64,000 nucleotides of DNA from Phycisphaerae bacterium. Lineage in GTDB: Bacteria; Chloroflexota; Anaerolineae; 4572-78; J111. The stretch spans positions 186,001 to 250,000 of the forward strand of contig JANQQF010000120.1 in NCBI GenBank assembly GCA_028285035.1, written 5' to 3'. Under the pieces are notes generated by a model. That model was not told where the DNA came from. It ran no database searches and saw only the letters and a list, made by a program, of their open reading frames with translations. Positions 49,282-57,523 of this stretch are shown piece by piece. Position numbers and translations under genes: made by a program. Position 1 is the stretch's first letter. Each line of letters starts with the position of its first letter.

Positions 49282-49309
49282 TTGACGGATTAAAAAGATA
49301 TGCTAGAAT
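49282..49309 (+). promoter_or_regulatory. Promoter of tRNA-Cys
   Basis: TTGACG (49282-49287), a 16-nt spacer and TAGAAT (49304-49309) preceded by TGC, an extended -10. It lies 20 nt before the mature tRNA. Confidence 0.75.
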
Positions 49310-49328
49310 ACCGTTCTTGTGAATTTAC

Positions 49329-49400
49329 GGCGACGTAGCCAAGTGGTAAGGCGGGGGTCTGCAAAACCCTTATTCGCGGGTTCGAATCCCGCCGTCGCCT
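49329..49400 (+). tRNA. tRNA-Cys (anticodon GCA)
   Basis: Acceptor GGCGACG pairs with CGTCGCC. The D stem is GCC/GGC. The anticodon arm is GGGGT-CTGCAAA-ACCCT with anticodon GCA at 49361-49363, and the T arm is GCGGG-TTCGAAT-CCCGC. The discriminator base is U, as expected for Cys. CCA is not encoded. Confidence 0.96.
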
Positions 49401-49407
49401 TTTCGAG

Positions 49408-49429
49408 GGAGCCTAAATGGCTCCTTTTT
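49408..49429 (+). terminator. Terminator of tRNA-Cys, overlapping the glycosyltransferase 3' end
   Basis: GGAGCC-TAAAT-GGCTCC followed by TTTTT on the plus strand. The hairpin loop contains the stop codon of the minus-strand glycosyltransferase gene, so both functions share the same bases. Confidence 0.85.
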
Positions 49430-50561
49430 GTTTTTCTTCATAAAGCCAATAATAAAGCTCCGCCAATTCATCGGCGCACTTTTGCCAGGAGAATTTTTTA
49501 GCTTGATGTAAGCCTTTTTCCACTAAATTGTTGCGTAGGTCTGTATCAGATAGTAGATTGCCAAGTGCTTGTGTCAAAGCCAAGGTATCTGTTGGGTCAA
49601 AAAGTAGTCCTGCCTCACCTACGACTTCGGGCAAGCTGGAACTGTTGCTGCTGATCACTGGGACACCACTGGCCATTGCCTCTAGAGGAGGTAAGCCGAA
49701 TCCTTCAAATAATGAAGGGTATACAAAAATTTCGGCTAACTGATAACACAATGGTAAATCCACCTCATCAATGTAGCCAGGAAAAATGACAAGTTCAGAT
49801 AACCCCAAGTTCTGTAGCTTCTGGAAAAAGTCGTCATACAACCACCCTTTTTTGCCGATTAAGACGAGCTTTAGATCGGGCCAATCGGCCAGAACAGCCT
49901 TGAAAGCCTCCAGCAGGCGAGCTAAGTTTTTTCGAGGCTCAATCGTAGCGACATGAAGAATAAAGCGTTCAGGAAGATTATATTTTTGCCGAACAGCCTC
50001 CAATTTGGTTTTATCCTCAGTTGGCTTGAAAATGGGTGAAGCAGCTTCGTAGATAACCTTAATTTTATCCTCATTAATGCTATAATACTTGATGGCGTCC
50101 TGCCGGGAGCATTCGGAAGGTGTCGTAATGATGTCTGCGGCTCGTAAATAACGAGGCATCGCAAAGGTGAGGTACCAGCGATTGTATGGCAAATGGTATT
50201 CCGGGTAGCGAAGAAAAATCAAATCGTGCAGGGTGTACACTGTCTTTGCCTTCCTGAAATGAGCCAATAAGTGATTTGTCGCGTGAAAAATATCTGTGGC
50301 CTTGAATGTTTGATCCATTGCCCAACGGGTCATATTGGATAACAGCACTCCCATTCGCCAAGGTTTGTTTCCCACATTCACTGCGGCGTGTGGGATATGG
50401 CTTAAATAATCCGGCAACTCGGCGTCACCTTGTCGATTGTAAAACAAAGTGAGATCAAGGTCGGAGCGATGTGCATCCAGAGCGCGCGCAACCTCACCTG
50501 CGTATCGCCCCAGACCCGCATGTTTTTGTGCTGTTGGTGAAACATCAATTGTGACGTTCAT
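49413..50561 (-). CDS. GT4-family glycosyltransferase
   Basis: 382 residues from ATG (50561), chosen over a TTG nine codons upstream (50588); an AAGG run lies before the ATG. N-terminal MNVTIDVSPTAQKHAGLGRYAGEVARAL is the usual GT-B opening. The C-terminal nucleotide-sugar half has VATIEPRKNLARLLEAF, VLIGKKGW, a VIFPGYI segment and the E-x7-E motif (FEGFGLPPLEAM) followed by SGVPVISSNSSSLPEV. It is a retaining enzyme of the GT4 fold, probably mannosyl/glucosyl transfer to polysaccharide or lipid. It lies 71 nt downstream of a second GT4 gene on the same strand, so the two probably act in one pathway. Confidence 0.9.
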   Translation of the reverse strand: MNVTIDVSPTAQKHAGLGRYAGEVARALDAHRSDLDLTLFYNRQGDAELPDYLSHIPHAAVNVGNKPWRMGVLLSNMTRWAMDQTFKATDIFHATNHLLAHFRKAKTVYTLHDLIFLRYPEYHLPYNRWYLTFAMPRYLRAADIITTPSECSRQDAIKYYSINEDKIKVIYEAASPIFKPTEDKTKLEAVRQKYNLPERFILHVATIEPRKNLARLLEAFKAVLADWPDLKLVLIGKKGWLYDDFFQKLQNLGLSELVIFPGYIDEVDLPLCYQLAEIFVYPSLFEGFGLPPLEAMASGVPVISSNSSSLPEVVGEAGLLFDPTDTLALTQALGNLLSDTDLRNNLVEKGLHQAKKFSWQKCADELAELYYWLYEEKQKGAI

Positions 50562-50632
50562 CAGATTGGCCTTTTTCTTCGGAGACAAAGATGCCTAGGT
50601 TACATTGGTGTCATCTTAGTCGAAATGTGTAC

Positions 50633-51769
50633 TTACTTTCGTGTTAAGCTGATGTAAATATCAAACAACGCCGCTGCCATTGTATCCCAGCTAAATTTTT
50701 TGACTTGCTGGAAGCCCGTTTGAATATAGTGCTGTTGGAGATTGCTATCTGTCAATAACTGTCTCATTACTTGGCACATTTCATCAATATCAAATGGGTC
50801 GAATAACAACCCTGCATCTTCGACCACTTCAGGCAATGCAGATCGATTAGCGGCGGCAACCGGTATGCCGCACGCCATTGCTTCGAGAAGCGGTATACCA
50901 AACCCTTCGTATAGCGACGGATAGATGAATGTTTCGGCCAGATTATACAAATAAGGTAAATCCGCATCAGCTATAAAGCCGGGAAAATGAACCCGACCAG
51001 ACAGCCCCTGACGTTCAACTTCGGCAAAGATTGCTTCGTAGTGCCATCCCTTCCCCCCAGCAAGGACCAATTCAAAAGGCGCTTCGATTTTTGCGAAGGC
51101 TTGAATCAAACGCTGATAATTTTTGCGAGGTTGGAGTGTGCTAACACTCAAGATAAAGGGTGCTTCACCCAGCTCATATTTCTGCCGAATTTCTGATAAC
51201 TTGATTTTATCTTCAATAGGCTGAAATTCAGGGGATACGCCGTGATACAAAGTTGTTATTTTTTGGGGTGGGGTGTTGTATAGCTCAATTAAATCTTGAC
51301 GGGTGGCCTCAGAAACAGCAATAACATGATCGGCTCGTTCTACTGAGCGAGGAACCCAAGTATTCAGGTGATGGCTCATACCAGGCATGACAGATGATGG
51401 TTCCCGAACAAATGATAAATCATGAATAGTGACCACGGTTTTTGTATTGGGTTTAACAGGCGGTAGAAAAAAGTCTGGGGCGTGAAACACATCAACAGGG
51501 CCAGTCCACCACTCAACGGGCAACGGTAGCTGTAGCCGATACCAGAGACGTGTTAACCATCGCTCCGTTAGCCGTGTTGGATGCCAACTCAGGTGATGAT
51601 TATCCCAATTTGGGTTGGCGTCCTGCCCTGCATCCGCTGAAAAGAGGCGATATTGAGGGTGCGGCTCAAGATTCAGCCGGGCAAGGGCTTGAACCATTTC
51701 ATTGGTGTAGCGTCCGATACCCGCTGATTGATGTATTGCCGATGTATAATCAATTCCAATAGTTAGCAT
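50633..51769 (-). CDS. GT4-family glycosyltransferase
   Basis: 378 residues. MLTIGIDYTSAIHQSAGIGRYTNEMVQAL at the start, VVTIHDLSFVREP, SVSTLQPRKNYQRLIQAF, LAGGKGW, HFPGFIADADLPYLYN and the E-x7-E motif YEGFGIPLLEAM with CGIPVAAANRSALPEV. Same family as the gene just downstream but clearly divergent, so an old duplication. Only a weak AGTGGA-type site precedes the ATG. It is divergent from the gene at 51909. Confidence 0.9.
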   Translation of the reverse strand: MLTIGIDYTSAIHQSAGIGRYTNEMVQALARLNLEPHPQYRLFSADAGQDANPNWDNHHLSWHPTRLTERWLTRLWYRLQLPLPVEWWTGPVDVFHAPDFFLPPVKPNTKTVVTIHDLSFVREPSSVMPGMSHHLNTWVPRSVERADHVIAVSEATRQDLIELYNTPPQKITTLYHGVSPEFQPIEDKIKLSEIRQKYELGEAPFILSVSTLQPRKNYQRLIQAFAKIEAPFELVLAGGKGWHYEAIFAEVERQGLSGRVHFPGFIADADLPYLYNLAETFIYPSLYEGFGIPLLEAMACGIPVAAANRSALPEVVEDAGLLFDPFDIDEMCQVMRQLLTDSNLQQHYIQTGFQQVKKFSWDTMAAALFDIYISLTRK

Positions 51770-51842
51770 GATTTGTTAGTCCACTTGAACTGGATAACTA
51801 TGGACCGCTTTAGATGGATTGTCAAACATTGAAAACAGATGC

Positions 51843-51872
51843 TTGTGATGAGCCTTGAGAGTATGTTATAAT
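51843..51872 (+). promoter_or_regulatory. Promoter of the unrecognised gene at 51909
   Basis: TTGTGA (51843-51848), an 18-nt spacer and a perfect TATAAT (51867-51872), 36 nt before the ATG and within the divergent gap 51770-51908. Confidence 0.6.
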
Positions 51873-51908
51873 TTTGGCAAGGATTATTTGTTTGAAGGAA
51901 GAGGGCTT

Positions 51909-52532
51909 ATGACGACCAAACTAAAAATCGATTTATCACAGGGGCTATTGGAAGTTGAGGGAACTGAGGCCTTTGTTAGAAATATTTATGCAGATTTCAA
52001 AGCGCATTTTGCTGGTATTGCCCCACCGGAGGATAAGCCAGCAAAACGTCGGCCTCGTCGCAAGAAACCTGAACCCGCTGTAACGGAACAAGCCAAGCCG
52101 GAGCCAAAAAGTTTGCCCGATGTTTCTGGGGCTGATCTCGAGCCTACACCTGCGGAAACACCTGTTCAAAAATCCCCAACACGTTCACGTACGACAACCT
52201 ATACCTACACAATCATTGATGATATCGAGCTGGCTGGTACAAAAAATTATCCTTCTTTGGTAGATTTTATGGACTCAAAATTGCCCATTACCAATGAGGA
52301 GCACAATATCGTATTTCTTTACTATCTTCAGCACTTGCTCAAAGTTAAGCCCATCACAATCAATCATCTCTATACCTGTTATCGTTCAGCAAAAATCCGC
52401 GCACCCTTAAACATTGAAAATACATTTGATCAGCGAGGCTGGATTAAGGTCGCGAAAAACGGGAATATGACCCTGACCGATGCGGGGAAAAAATATGTAG
52501 AGCAGAGCCTCCCTAAAAAACTGAAAGGGTGA
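51909..52532 (+). CDS. Unrecognised protein with basic/Pro-rich linker and possible winged-helix C-terminus
   Basis: 207 residues from ATG 51909, with GGAAGAGGG just upstream; a TTG at 51855 also lies in frame but overlaps the promoter. N-terminal beta-like segment (LKIDLSQGLLEVEGTEAFVRNIYADF), then a Lys/Arg then Pro/Glu-rich linker (about 42-95), then a helical C-terminus (about 100-207) with NIVFLYYLQHLLKVKPITINHLYTCYRS and a final GWIKVAKNGNMTLTDAGKKYVEQ hairpin that looks like a winged helix. DNA binding is possible but not shown. Alone behind its promoter, divergent from the glycosyltransferases. Confidence 0.7.
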   Translation: MTTKLKIDLSQGLLEVEGTEAFVRNIYADFKAHFAGIAPPEDKPAKRRPRRKKPEPAVTEQAKPEPKSLPDVSGADLEPTPAETPVQKSPTRSRTTTYTYTIIDDIELAGTKNYPSLVDFMDSKLPITNEEHNIVFLYYLQHLLKVKPITINHLYTCYRSAKIRAPLNIENTFDQRGWIKVAKNGNMTLTDAGKKYVEQSLPKKLKG

Positions 52533-52685
52533 TCGGACTTGGTCATTAAGTCGCCAAATTTTTATCAAATTGAGGCGAGCAATCCCCCTTCTCCTATACG
52601 CTCTAACCATTTGCCCTCACCCCTAAATTAGGTTACTATTTCAACCCTTTACCAATATCTTTATACTTCTGCGAAGAGGCAATTA

Positions 52686-54812
52686 ATGACTGAGAAACTC
52701 GAAAGATTTACAGCTGACCTGTGGGCAGGTCAAGCTAGCCGAGCTAGTTTGTTTTGGTTGCGGTGTTTTATCCAGCACGCTCAGGCAGGTGTGTTACGTT
52801 CAGATGTTTGGGTCGATACTGGTCTGCGGGAAGGGGCTGAAGTTCTTGGTCTTGATCCCACAGATTTATCTCCCCGTTTGGCGCTCTTTGAAGATTATGC
52901 TCTATTTCAAGCCGAGCGATTGAAGGATCAGCAGATTTTTTCTGGTGAGGCTTTGACCTCTCTAGATTGGAATCGTAAGTATAACCTCTCTTTAGCTTCA
53001 GATGTCACTGAAGCATCTGTTTCCGATCAAATTGAACAGTTATGGAGTGAACTCGGTGGTGTTTCGCCCGAGGCCGAGGCGCTGGAAAAGCTTTTGACCG
53101 AGCAAACGACAACTTGGGGACATAATCTACCTGATCGTTCCCGCCTCCCCGAAATTTTGCACGAAGCTCAGAATATCTATGGCGGCTGGTTGCCTCGTGA
53201 GGTGATGGCTCATATTGCCCATAGCCTAAAATTGCCATTGGCTGATGTGTATGGTGTCACTGAATTTTTTACGATGTTTTACACCGAACCCATTGGTAAG
53301 AAGATTATTCGAGTGTGTGAAGATGCGGCCTGCTCGATGGGTGGATCACACGCTGTAGAAGAGGCGTTGTGCCATCATCTTCAAGTTGAGCCTAATCAAA
53401 TGACCGCAGATGGTGAATATACCATTGAGCCGATTCGCTGTTTAGGACTGTGTGATCACGCCCCGGCTGCTTTGGTCAATGAAACACGCCACTACAATAT
53501 TTCAACTGACTCCCTTGACTCGTTGCTCAACAATGAGCCTCGAAATGAACAGGTTGAAAATAAAATTGGGGGTGTAGCTAAGGTTGCTTTGGCCAATGTC
53601 AATGTTGTTGATCCGGAAAGTCTGGATGATTATCGGTCGCAGGGAGGAGTAGCTGCATTTCGCAAAGTCTTAACCCAAATGACCCCGGAGACGGTGATTA
53701 GTACCATCAAAGAAAGTGGATTAGTTGGCCGGGGTGGGGCGGCTTTCCCTACAGGATTGAAATGGGAGTTTACCGCCGGAAACCCACCTGGACCACGACA
53801 CGTCATTTGTAACGCGGATGAGAGTGAAGTTGGGGCATTTAAGGATCGGGTTTTGATGGACAATGATCCATTTCGCGTGTTAGAAGGTTTGATGATTGCC
53901 TGCTATGCAGTTGGGGCCGAGCAAGGGTTCATTTATATTCGTGGCGAGCATCACGAAATTTATCGACGTTTTGTTCGAGCTGTTAAGGCTTTAGAAGAGG
54001 CAGGCTGGCTTGGTGAAAATATTCAAAACTCAGGCTTTACCTGCCACATTGGTGTTCGGCGTGGGGCAGGGGCTTATATTTGTGGTGAAGAGACTGCGCT
54101 GATGGAAGCTCTTGAAGGAAAACGTGGCTTCCCACGGTTGCGCCCACCTTTCCCGACAACGCACGGTCTTTGGGGTAGACCTACTGTTATCAACAATGTT
54201 GAAACCTTCGCCAAGGTTCCAGCGATTATTTTGCACGGTGGGGCTTGGTATCACTCCTTAGGAACCCAGGACTCTGCTGGAACGAAACTGTTTGCAGTTA
54301 GTGGCTCTGTAAAACGTCCAGGGGTGTATGAAGTGGCCTTTGGCATGCCCTTGCGGTTTCTCATTGAGGATTTGGCTGGTGGGGTCATTGAAGGGCGTAA
54401 GTTACGAGGCATTCTTACGGGGGGCGCGGCAGGAACTTTCCTTCAACCAGAACACCTTGATACCATTATTAGCTTTGAGGCCTTCAAAGAAGTGGGTGGC
54501 ACGATTGGGGCGGGTACGATCATTGTCTTTGATGATACTGTTAATCCGGTTGAGGTTGTTACCACGGTCGGCGAGTTCTTCTCGCACGAAAGCTGTGGCA
54601 AATGTTACCCCTGCCAAATTGGGACACAGCGTCAAGCTGAGATTCTGAATCGTATCCAAAAGGGGCAAGGTCGCACAGGTGATGTGGACACTATTTTAGA
54701 ATTAGCTCAAGTGATGACTGATACCAGTATTTGTGGCTTAGGGCAATCTGCAGGCTGGGCTGCGACTGATGCGATCAAGCGCTGGCCTGAATTTTTTGAG
54801 AATGGTAAGTAG
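52686..54812 (+). CDS. NuoE-NuoF fusion (HoxE-HoxF-like diaphorase subunit)
   Basis: 708 residues. Residues about 1-130 are unrecognised. A NuoE-type thioredoxin-fold ferredoxin (about 150-285) follows with 2Fe-2S ligands C-x4-C (CEDAACSMGG) and C-x3-C (CLGLCDHAP). Then comes a NuoF unit (about 310-705) with SGLVGRGGAAFPTG (NADH), CNADESEVGAFKDR (FMN), GAGAYICGEETALMEALEG and a 4Fe-4S set CGKCYPC plus a distal Cys (SICGLGQSA). It would oxidise or reduce NAD(H) and pass electrons via FMN to iron-sulfur clusters. The next gene encodes the matching ferredoxin subunit. No hydrogenase, formate dehydrogenase or complex I genes are in the window, so the catalytic partner is unknown. AGAGG precedes the ATG. 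Confidence 0.9.
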   Translation: MTEKLERFTADLWAGQASRASLFWLRCFIQHAQAGVLRSDVWVDTGLREGAEVLGLDPTDLSPRLALFEDYALFQAERLKDQQIFSGEALTSLDWNRKYNLSLASDVTEASVSDQIEQLWSELGGVSPEAEALEKLLTEQTTTWGHNLPDRSRLPEILHEAQNIYGGWLPREVMAHIAHSLKLPLADVYGVTEFFTMFYTEPIGKKIIRVCEDAACSMGGSHAVEEALCHHLQVEPNQMTADGEYTIEPIRCLGLCDHAPAALVNETRHYNISTDSLDSLLNNEPRNEQVENKIGGVAKVALANVNVVDPESLDDYRSQGGVAAFRKVLTQMTPETVISTIKESGLVGRGGAAFPTGLKWEFTAGNPPGPRHVICNADESEVGAFKDRVLMDNDPFRVLEGLMIACYAVGAEQGFIYIRGEHHEIYRRFVRAVKALEEAGWLGENIQNSGFTCHIGVRRGAGAYICGEETALMEALEGKRGFPRLRPPFPTTHGLWGRPTVINNVETFAKVPAIILHGGAWYHSLGTQDSAGTKLFAVSGSVKRPGVYEVAFGMPLRFLIEDLAGGVIEGRKLRGILTGGAAGTFLQPEHLDTIISFEAFKEVGGTIGAGTIIVFDDTVNPVEVVTTVGEFFSHESCGKCYPCQIGTQRQAEILNRIQKGQGRTGDVDTILELAQVMTDTSICGLGQSAGWAATDAIKRWPEFFENGK

Positions 54813-54839
54813 ACAACGACAATCTCTCGGAGACACATA

Positions 54840-55490
54840 ATGAGTGAGACCATAAATTTAACAATCGACGGTCAAAGTGTGACCGTTCCCAAAGGGACAA
54901 CAATTTTGGATGCAGCCGCATCAGTTGGTGTTGAAATCCCAACCATTTGCTATCATCCCTCCTTAACACCACCAGCAATTTGTCGTTTGTGTACAGTTGA
55001 GGTGACAAACCAGCGTGTTTTGCAACCAGCTTGTGTGGTTCCTGTGGCTGAAGATATGGAAGTGAATACTCAATCTGATCGGGTGAAATCGGGCCAAAAA
55101 GTTATTTTGGAACTCTTAGCCTCGACAGTTGATTTGAGTGAGGCTCCCGAAATTGAGCAACAAATCGAAAAAAGTGGGGCTGATGTAGAGCGCTTTGCGG
55201 GTGGCGTCAAACGTGAGTTTGATGTCTTTGAGGACAACCCCTTCTACATCCGAGATTACTCTCAGTGTGTGATGTGTTGGCGTTGTATTCAGGTGTGTGC
55301 CGAAGATGTTCAGCACACCTTTGCCCTGACTTGGGGTAAGCGTGGTATCGAAAGCCATGTCGCCACCTTCTTTGATGAAGATATGCCAGATACAACTTGT
55401 GTGTTCTGTGGAAACTGTGTTGGGGTTTGCCCGACGGGTGCCCTAAAGGGACTGGTTGAGTGGAAGTTGGAGCAGGAGTCTAGTGGCTAG
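54840..55490 (+). CDS. HoxU/NuoG-N-like iron-sulfur subunit
   Basis: 216 residues. An N-terminal 2Fe-2S ferredoxin domain has Cys in [17 protein letters not shown] and the following PAC. Two ferredoxin-type 4Fe-4S motifs follow ([11 protein letters not shown] and [12 protein letters not shown]). The His-Cys3 cluster region usual in NuoG/HoxU (HPLDCxxC type) is replaced by [19 protein letters not shown] with no cysteine, so one cluster is missing. It lies 27 nt after the NuoEF fusion with GGAG upstream; the two would form a soluble NAD-linked electron-transfer module. It overlaps the next gene by 8 nt. Confidence 0.88.
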   Translation: MSETINLTIDGQSVTVPKGTTILDAAASVGVEIPTICYHPSLTPPAICRLCTVEVTNQRVLQPACVVPVAEDMEVNTQSDRVKSGQKVILELLASTVDLSEAPEIEQQIEKSGADVERFAGGVKREFDVFEDNPFYIRDYSQCVMCWRCIQVCAEDVQHTFALTWGKRGIESHVATFFDEDMPDTTCVFCGNCVGVCPTGALKGLVEWKLEQESSG

Positions 55491-55959
55491 TATTGAGTCT
55501 ATTGTTGCTGACTTTAAATACGGGCGTGCTGAAATTTTACGAGCGATAGCGGGCCTCTCAGAGGCTGAACTCACTGAGGTGCTCGTGTATGAAGCTTGGA
55601 CGATCAAAGATATCCTAGCCCATTTGATAGGGTGGGATGAGTGGGTGATTTCTATTCTTCCGCTAATTACTGAGGCCCGTGCCGACGAAATTCCGCTGAT
55701 TAATCGTGAGGCTTACAATCAACAAACCCTTAATTTGTGGCAGACTAAATCAGTTGATGAAATTCAACAAAAGCTACAGGAAACGCATGAGGCGGTCGTA
55801 CACATGCTCTCAAATCTTGATTATGTCGAAATTGATACACGTCATGAACGCGATGGCCGTGTGATCACAATACGCAGTTACGTCGTAGATGTCGTCGAGG
55901 AGCACGAACGTCAACATGCCGCTGAAATTTTGGCGTGGCGGAAAGAGAAGGGGTTATGA
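55483..55959 (+). CDS. DinB-like / ClbS-DfsB-type four-helix protein
   Basis: 158 residues from GTG 55483, overlapping the upstream stop, with GGAG at 55475-55478. An upstream in-frame start at 55456 lies deeper inside the previous gene and is less likely. The DinB-superfamily metal site is suggested by His in [12 protein letters not shown] and the pair in [12 protein letters not shown]. Members of this fold include thiol-S-transferases (bacillithiol or mycothiol) and DfsB/ClbS-type protective proteins. Its stop overlaps the next ATG (ATGA), so it is coupled to the AhpD-like gene, which points to a shared redox or detoxification role (inference). Confidence 0.8.
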   Translation: MASIESIVADFKYGRAEILRAIAGLSEAELTEVLVYEAWTIKDILAHLIGWDEWVISILPLITEARADEIPLINREAYNQQTLNLWQTKSVDEIQQKLQETHEAVVHMLSNLDYVEIDTRHERDGRVITIRSYVVDVVEEHERQHAAEILAWRKEKGL

Positions 55960-56546
55960 GACCCACATTGAAACCCTGGATCCGCTGGGTGTTTGATGAA
56001 GAAGCCAAGGGCTTGCTCAAATCCGAATTTGAGAAAGCAATGAAACGGGCGGGCCGAATTTGGAATATTGTCCGAATTATGAGTCCGAATCCAAAAGCCC
56101 TGCAGGCCTCGATGCGTTTGTATGGGGCCACGCTCATTCAATCAAGCGAAAGACTGGGCCGTCCCGAGCGTGAGATGATCGCGGTGGTTGTTTCACAAGA
56201 AAATCATTGCCATTACTGAACACAAGCACATTTGCACGACCTCCGTGAAGAGGCGAATGATGATGACTTAGTTGATCGGTTTGCTGAGAATTGGCGAACG
56301 GCTGGTTTGCCAGAAGCGATCTTGGCTACGTTAGAGTTTGCGGTGAAATTGACCCGTACACCAGAAAAAATGCAGCAACAAGATATTAAGGATTTGCGGT
56401 CGCACGGCTATACTGAAGCAGAAATTCATGATATCGTGCAGATCACCTCTTTTTTCAATTATATCAATCGTGTGGCTGATGCTTTAGGTGTGCCCCCTGA
56501 TGATGGCATTATGACCCCTTGGCTGCGTGAGGAGGGTGATTGGTAA
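55956..56546 (+). CDS. AhpD-family (peroxidase-related) protein, candidate selenoprotein with CxxU
   Basis: Read through an in-frame TGA at 56217-56219, this is one 196-residue protein. ATG 55956 overlaps the previous stop and AGAAGGGG precedes it. The halves together match the peroxidase-related AhpD family: REMIAVVVSQENHCHY, then TGA, then TQAHLHDLREE, and later LEFAVKLTRTPEKM and TSFFNYINRVADALG. The catalytic motif C-x-x-C-x3-H reads C-H-Y-(UGA)-T-Q-A-H, so the UGA sits exactly at the second cysteine and the His is kept. A SECIS-like hairpin follows and a tRNA-Sec gene lies at 63589. Selenocysteine there would give a CxxU thiol/selenol peroxidase or disulfide reductase. A nonsense mutation is the alternative but fits the context worse. 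Confidence 0.85.
56238..56255 (+). promoter_or_regulatory. Candidate bacterial SECIS hairpin
   Basis: Directly downstream of the in-frame TGA, CCTC (56240-56243) pairs with GAGG (56250-56253) around a CGTGAA loop, extended past a bulged A by CG (56237-56238) with CG (56254-56255). The loop begins 24 nt after the TGA and has G at its second position. Both fit the published bacterial SECIS model (G among the first two loop bases; UGA-to-loop distance about 16-37 nt). The stem is short, so this is a candidate only. Confidence 0.55.
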
Positions 56547-56581
56547 ACGTCTTGTTTAGCAACTGTACTTATGATATTTTA

Positions 56582-56618
56582 CCCGATAAATTATGTCTAT
56601 GATTTATCGGGATTTTTG
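56582..56618 (+). terminator. Rho-independent terminator
   Basis: CCCGATAAAT and ATTTATCGGG form a perfect 10-bp stem with a 10-nt loop, then ATTTTT. It ends the diaphorase/DinB/AhpD transcription unit. Confidence 0.9.
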
Positions 56619-56721
56619 TTTATATATCTGGAAATAAAAGGTAAAAAATTTGCCTGATACCTGCTTACGGTATAAGCTACGACGTTGGAAGTATATATCG
56701 TCTTTGAGAGGAAGAGATACG

Positions 56722-57522
56722 ATGGATCCCGAAATCCGGGCCAAACTTGACCAGCATTTGATTAGTGCCAGATCCAAGATTTATCGGACAATTAGTGGAG
56801 GGATGTTTGAACTTATGCGAGATTGGACCCGTGCTTATAGCGGCGTGCCGGTCTCAACCTACAATATATTTCAACCCCTTACCCCCGAAGGATTGACCGA
56901 TGATACCCTAGCTGATACTGCCGCCTTTTTTTCTTCGATGGGCGTGTTGTATGCGGTTGAGTTGGTGCACGATCAATTCCCAGAAGGCCCTGATTATCTC
57001 GACAAATTACATTATCAACCGCTGCCGCCGCATCTGGCTATGTATTTTGATGGACCATCTAATTTTGACGGTATTGAACTCAACTCTGGTGCGACGGTTG
57101 AGCATGTTACCAATGTGCCATCGCTGACTGCATTTTGTACCCTCCTTCACCAAACGTTTGACTACAATCTTGATGATATGATTAAGCTACATCCAGTCCT
57201 CCATCTCAGTGAGGATTTGCGAGATACCATTCGCTATTACTTGGCCTTTGTTGATGAGCAACCTGTAGGGGCGGGTACGTTGATTTGTTTAGACGGGGTA
57301 GCCAGTATCTCCAATGTTTGTACAGCCGATGCCTATCGACGGCAGGGGGTGGCCACCACGTTGGTTCATCAAATGTTGACTGATGCCGATGAGATGGGCT
57401 ATCAACTCAAGGTTTTATACTCAACGGCCCACTCCTTCTCACTTTTTAGTCGTTACAACTTTGAGATCTTTACCCAGCGACAATGGTTTTTGCCTTCTGG
57501 CGTAGATTACGAGGAGTGGTAA
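56722..57522 (+). CDS. GNAT-family N-acetyltransferase
   Basis: 266 residues from ATG 56722, preceded by GAGAGGAAGAG; an in-frame TTG at 56650 is less likely. The C-terminal half shows the acetyl-CoA motif A (VCTADAYRRQGVATTLVHQML, with R-R-Q-G-V-A) and motif B (LYSTAHSFSLFSRYNFEIFTQ). The N-terminal half is unrecognised and may be a degenerate GNAT copy or a substrate domain. Its stop lies one base before the start of the arginase-like gene, so the pair is probably co-transcribed. Substrate unknown. Confidence 0.85.
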   Translation: MDPEIRAKLDQHLISARSKIYRTISGGMFELMRDWTRAYSGVPVSTYNIFQPLTPEGLTDDTLADTAAFFSSMGVLYAVELVHDQFPEGPDYLDKLHYQPLPPHLAMYFDGPSNFDGIELNSGATVEHVTNVPSLTAFCTLLHQTFDYNLDDMIKLHPVLHLSEDLRDTIRYYLAFVDEQPVGAGTLICLDGVASISNVCTADAYRRQGVATTLVHQMLTDADEMGYQLKVLYSTAHSFSLFSRYNFEIFTQRQWFLPSGVDYEEW

Positions 57523-57523
57523 G

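Noticed and set aside
55935..56219. The two halves around TGA 56217 as two separate small genes
   Set aside because: The frames are continuous, the split falls exactly on the second catalytic Cys of one known family, and the second half has no plausible start or ribosome site of its own.
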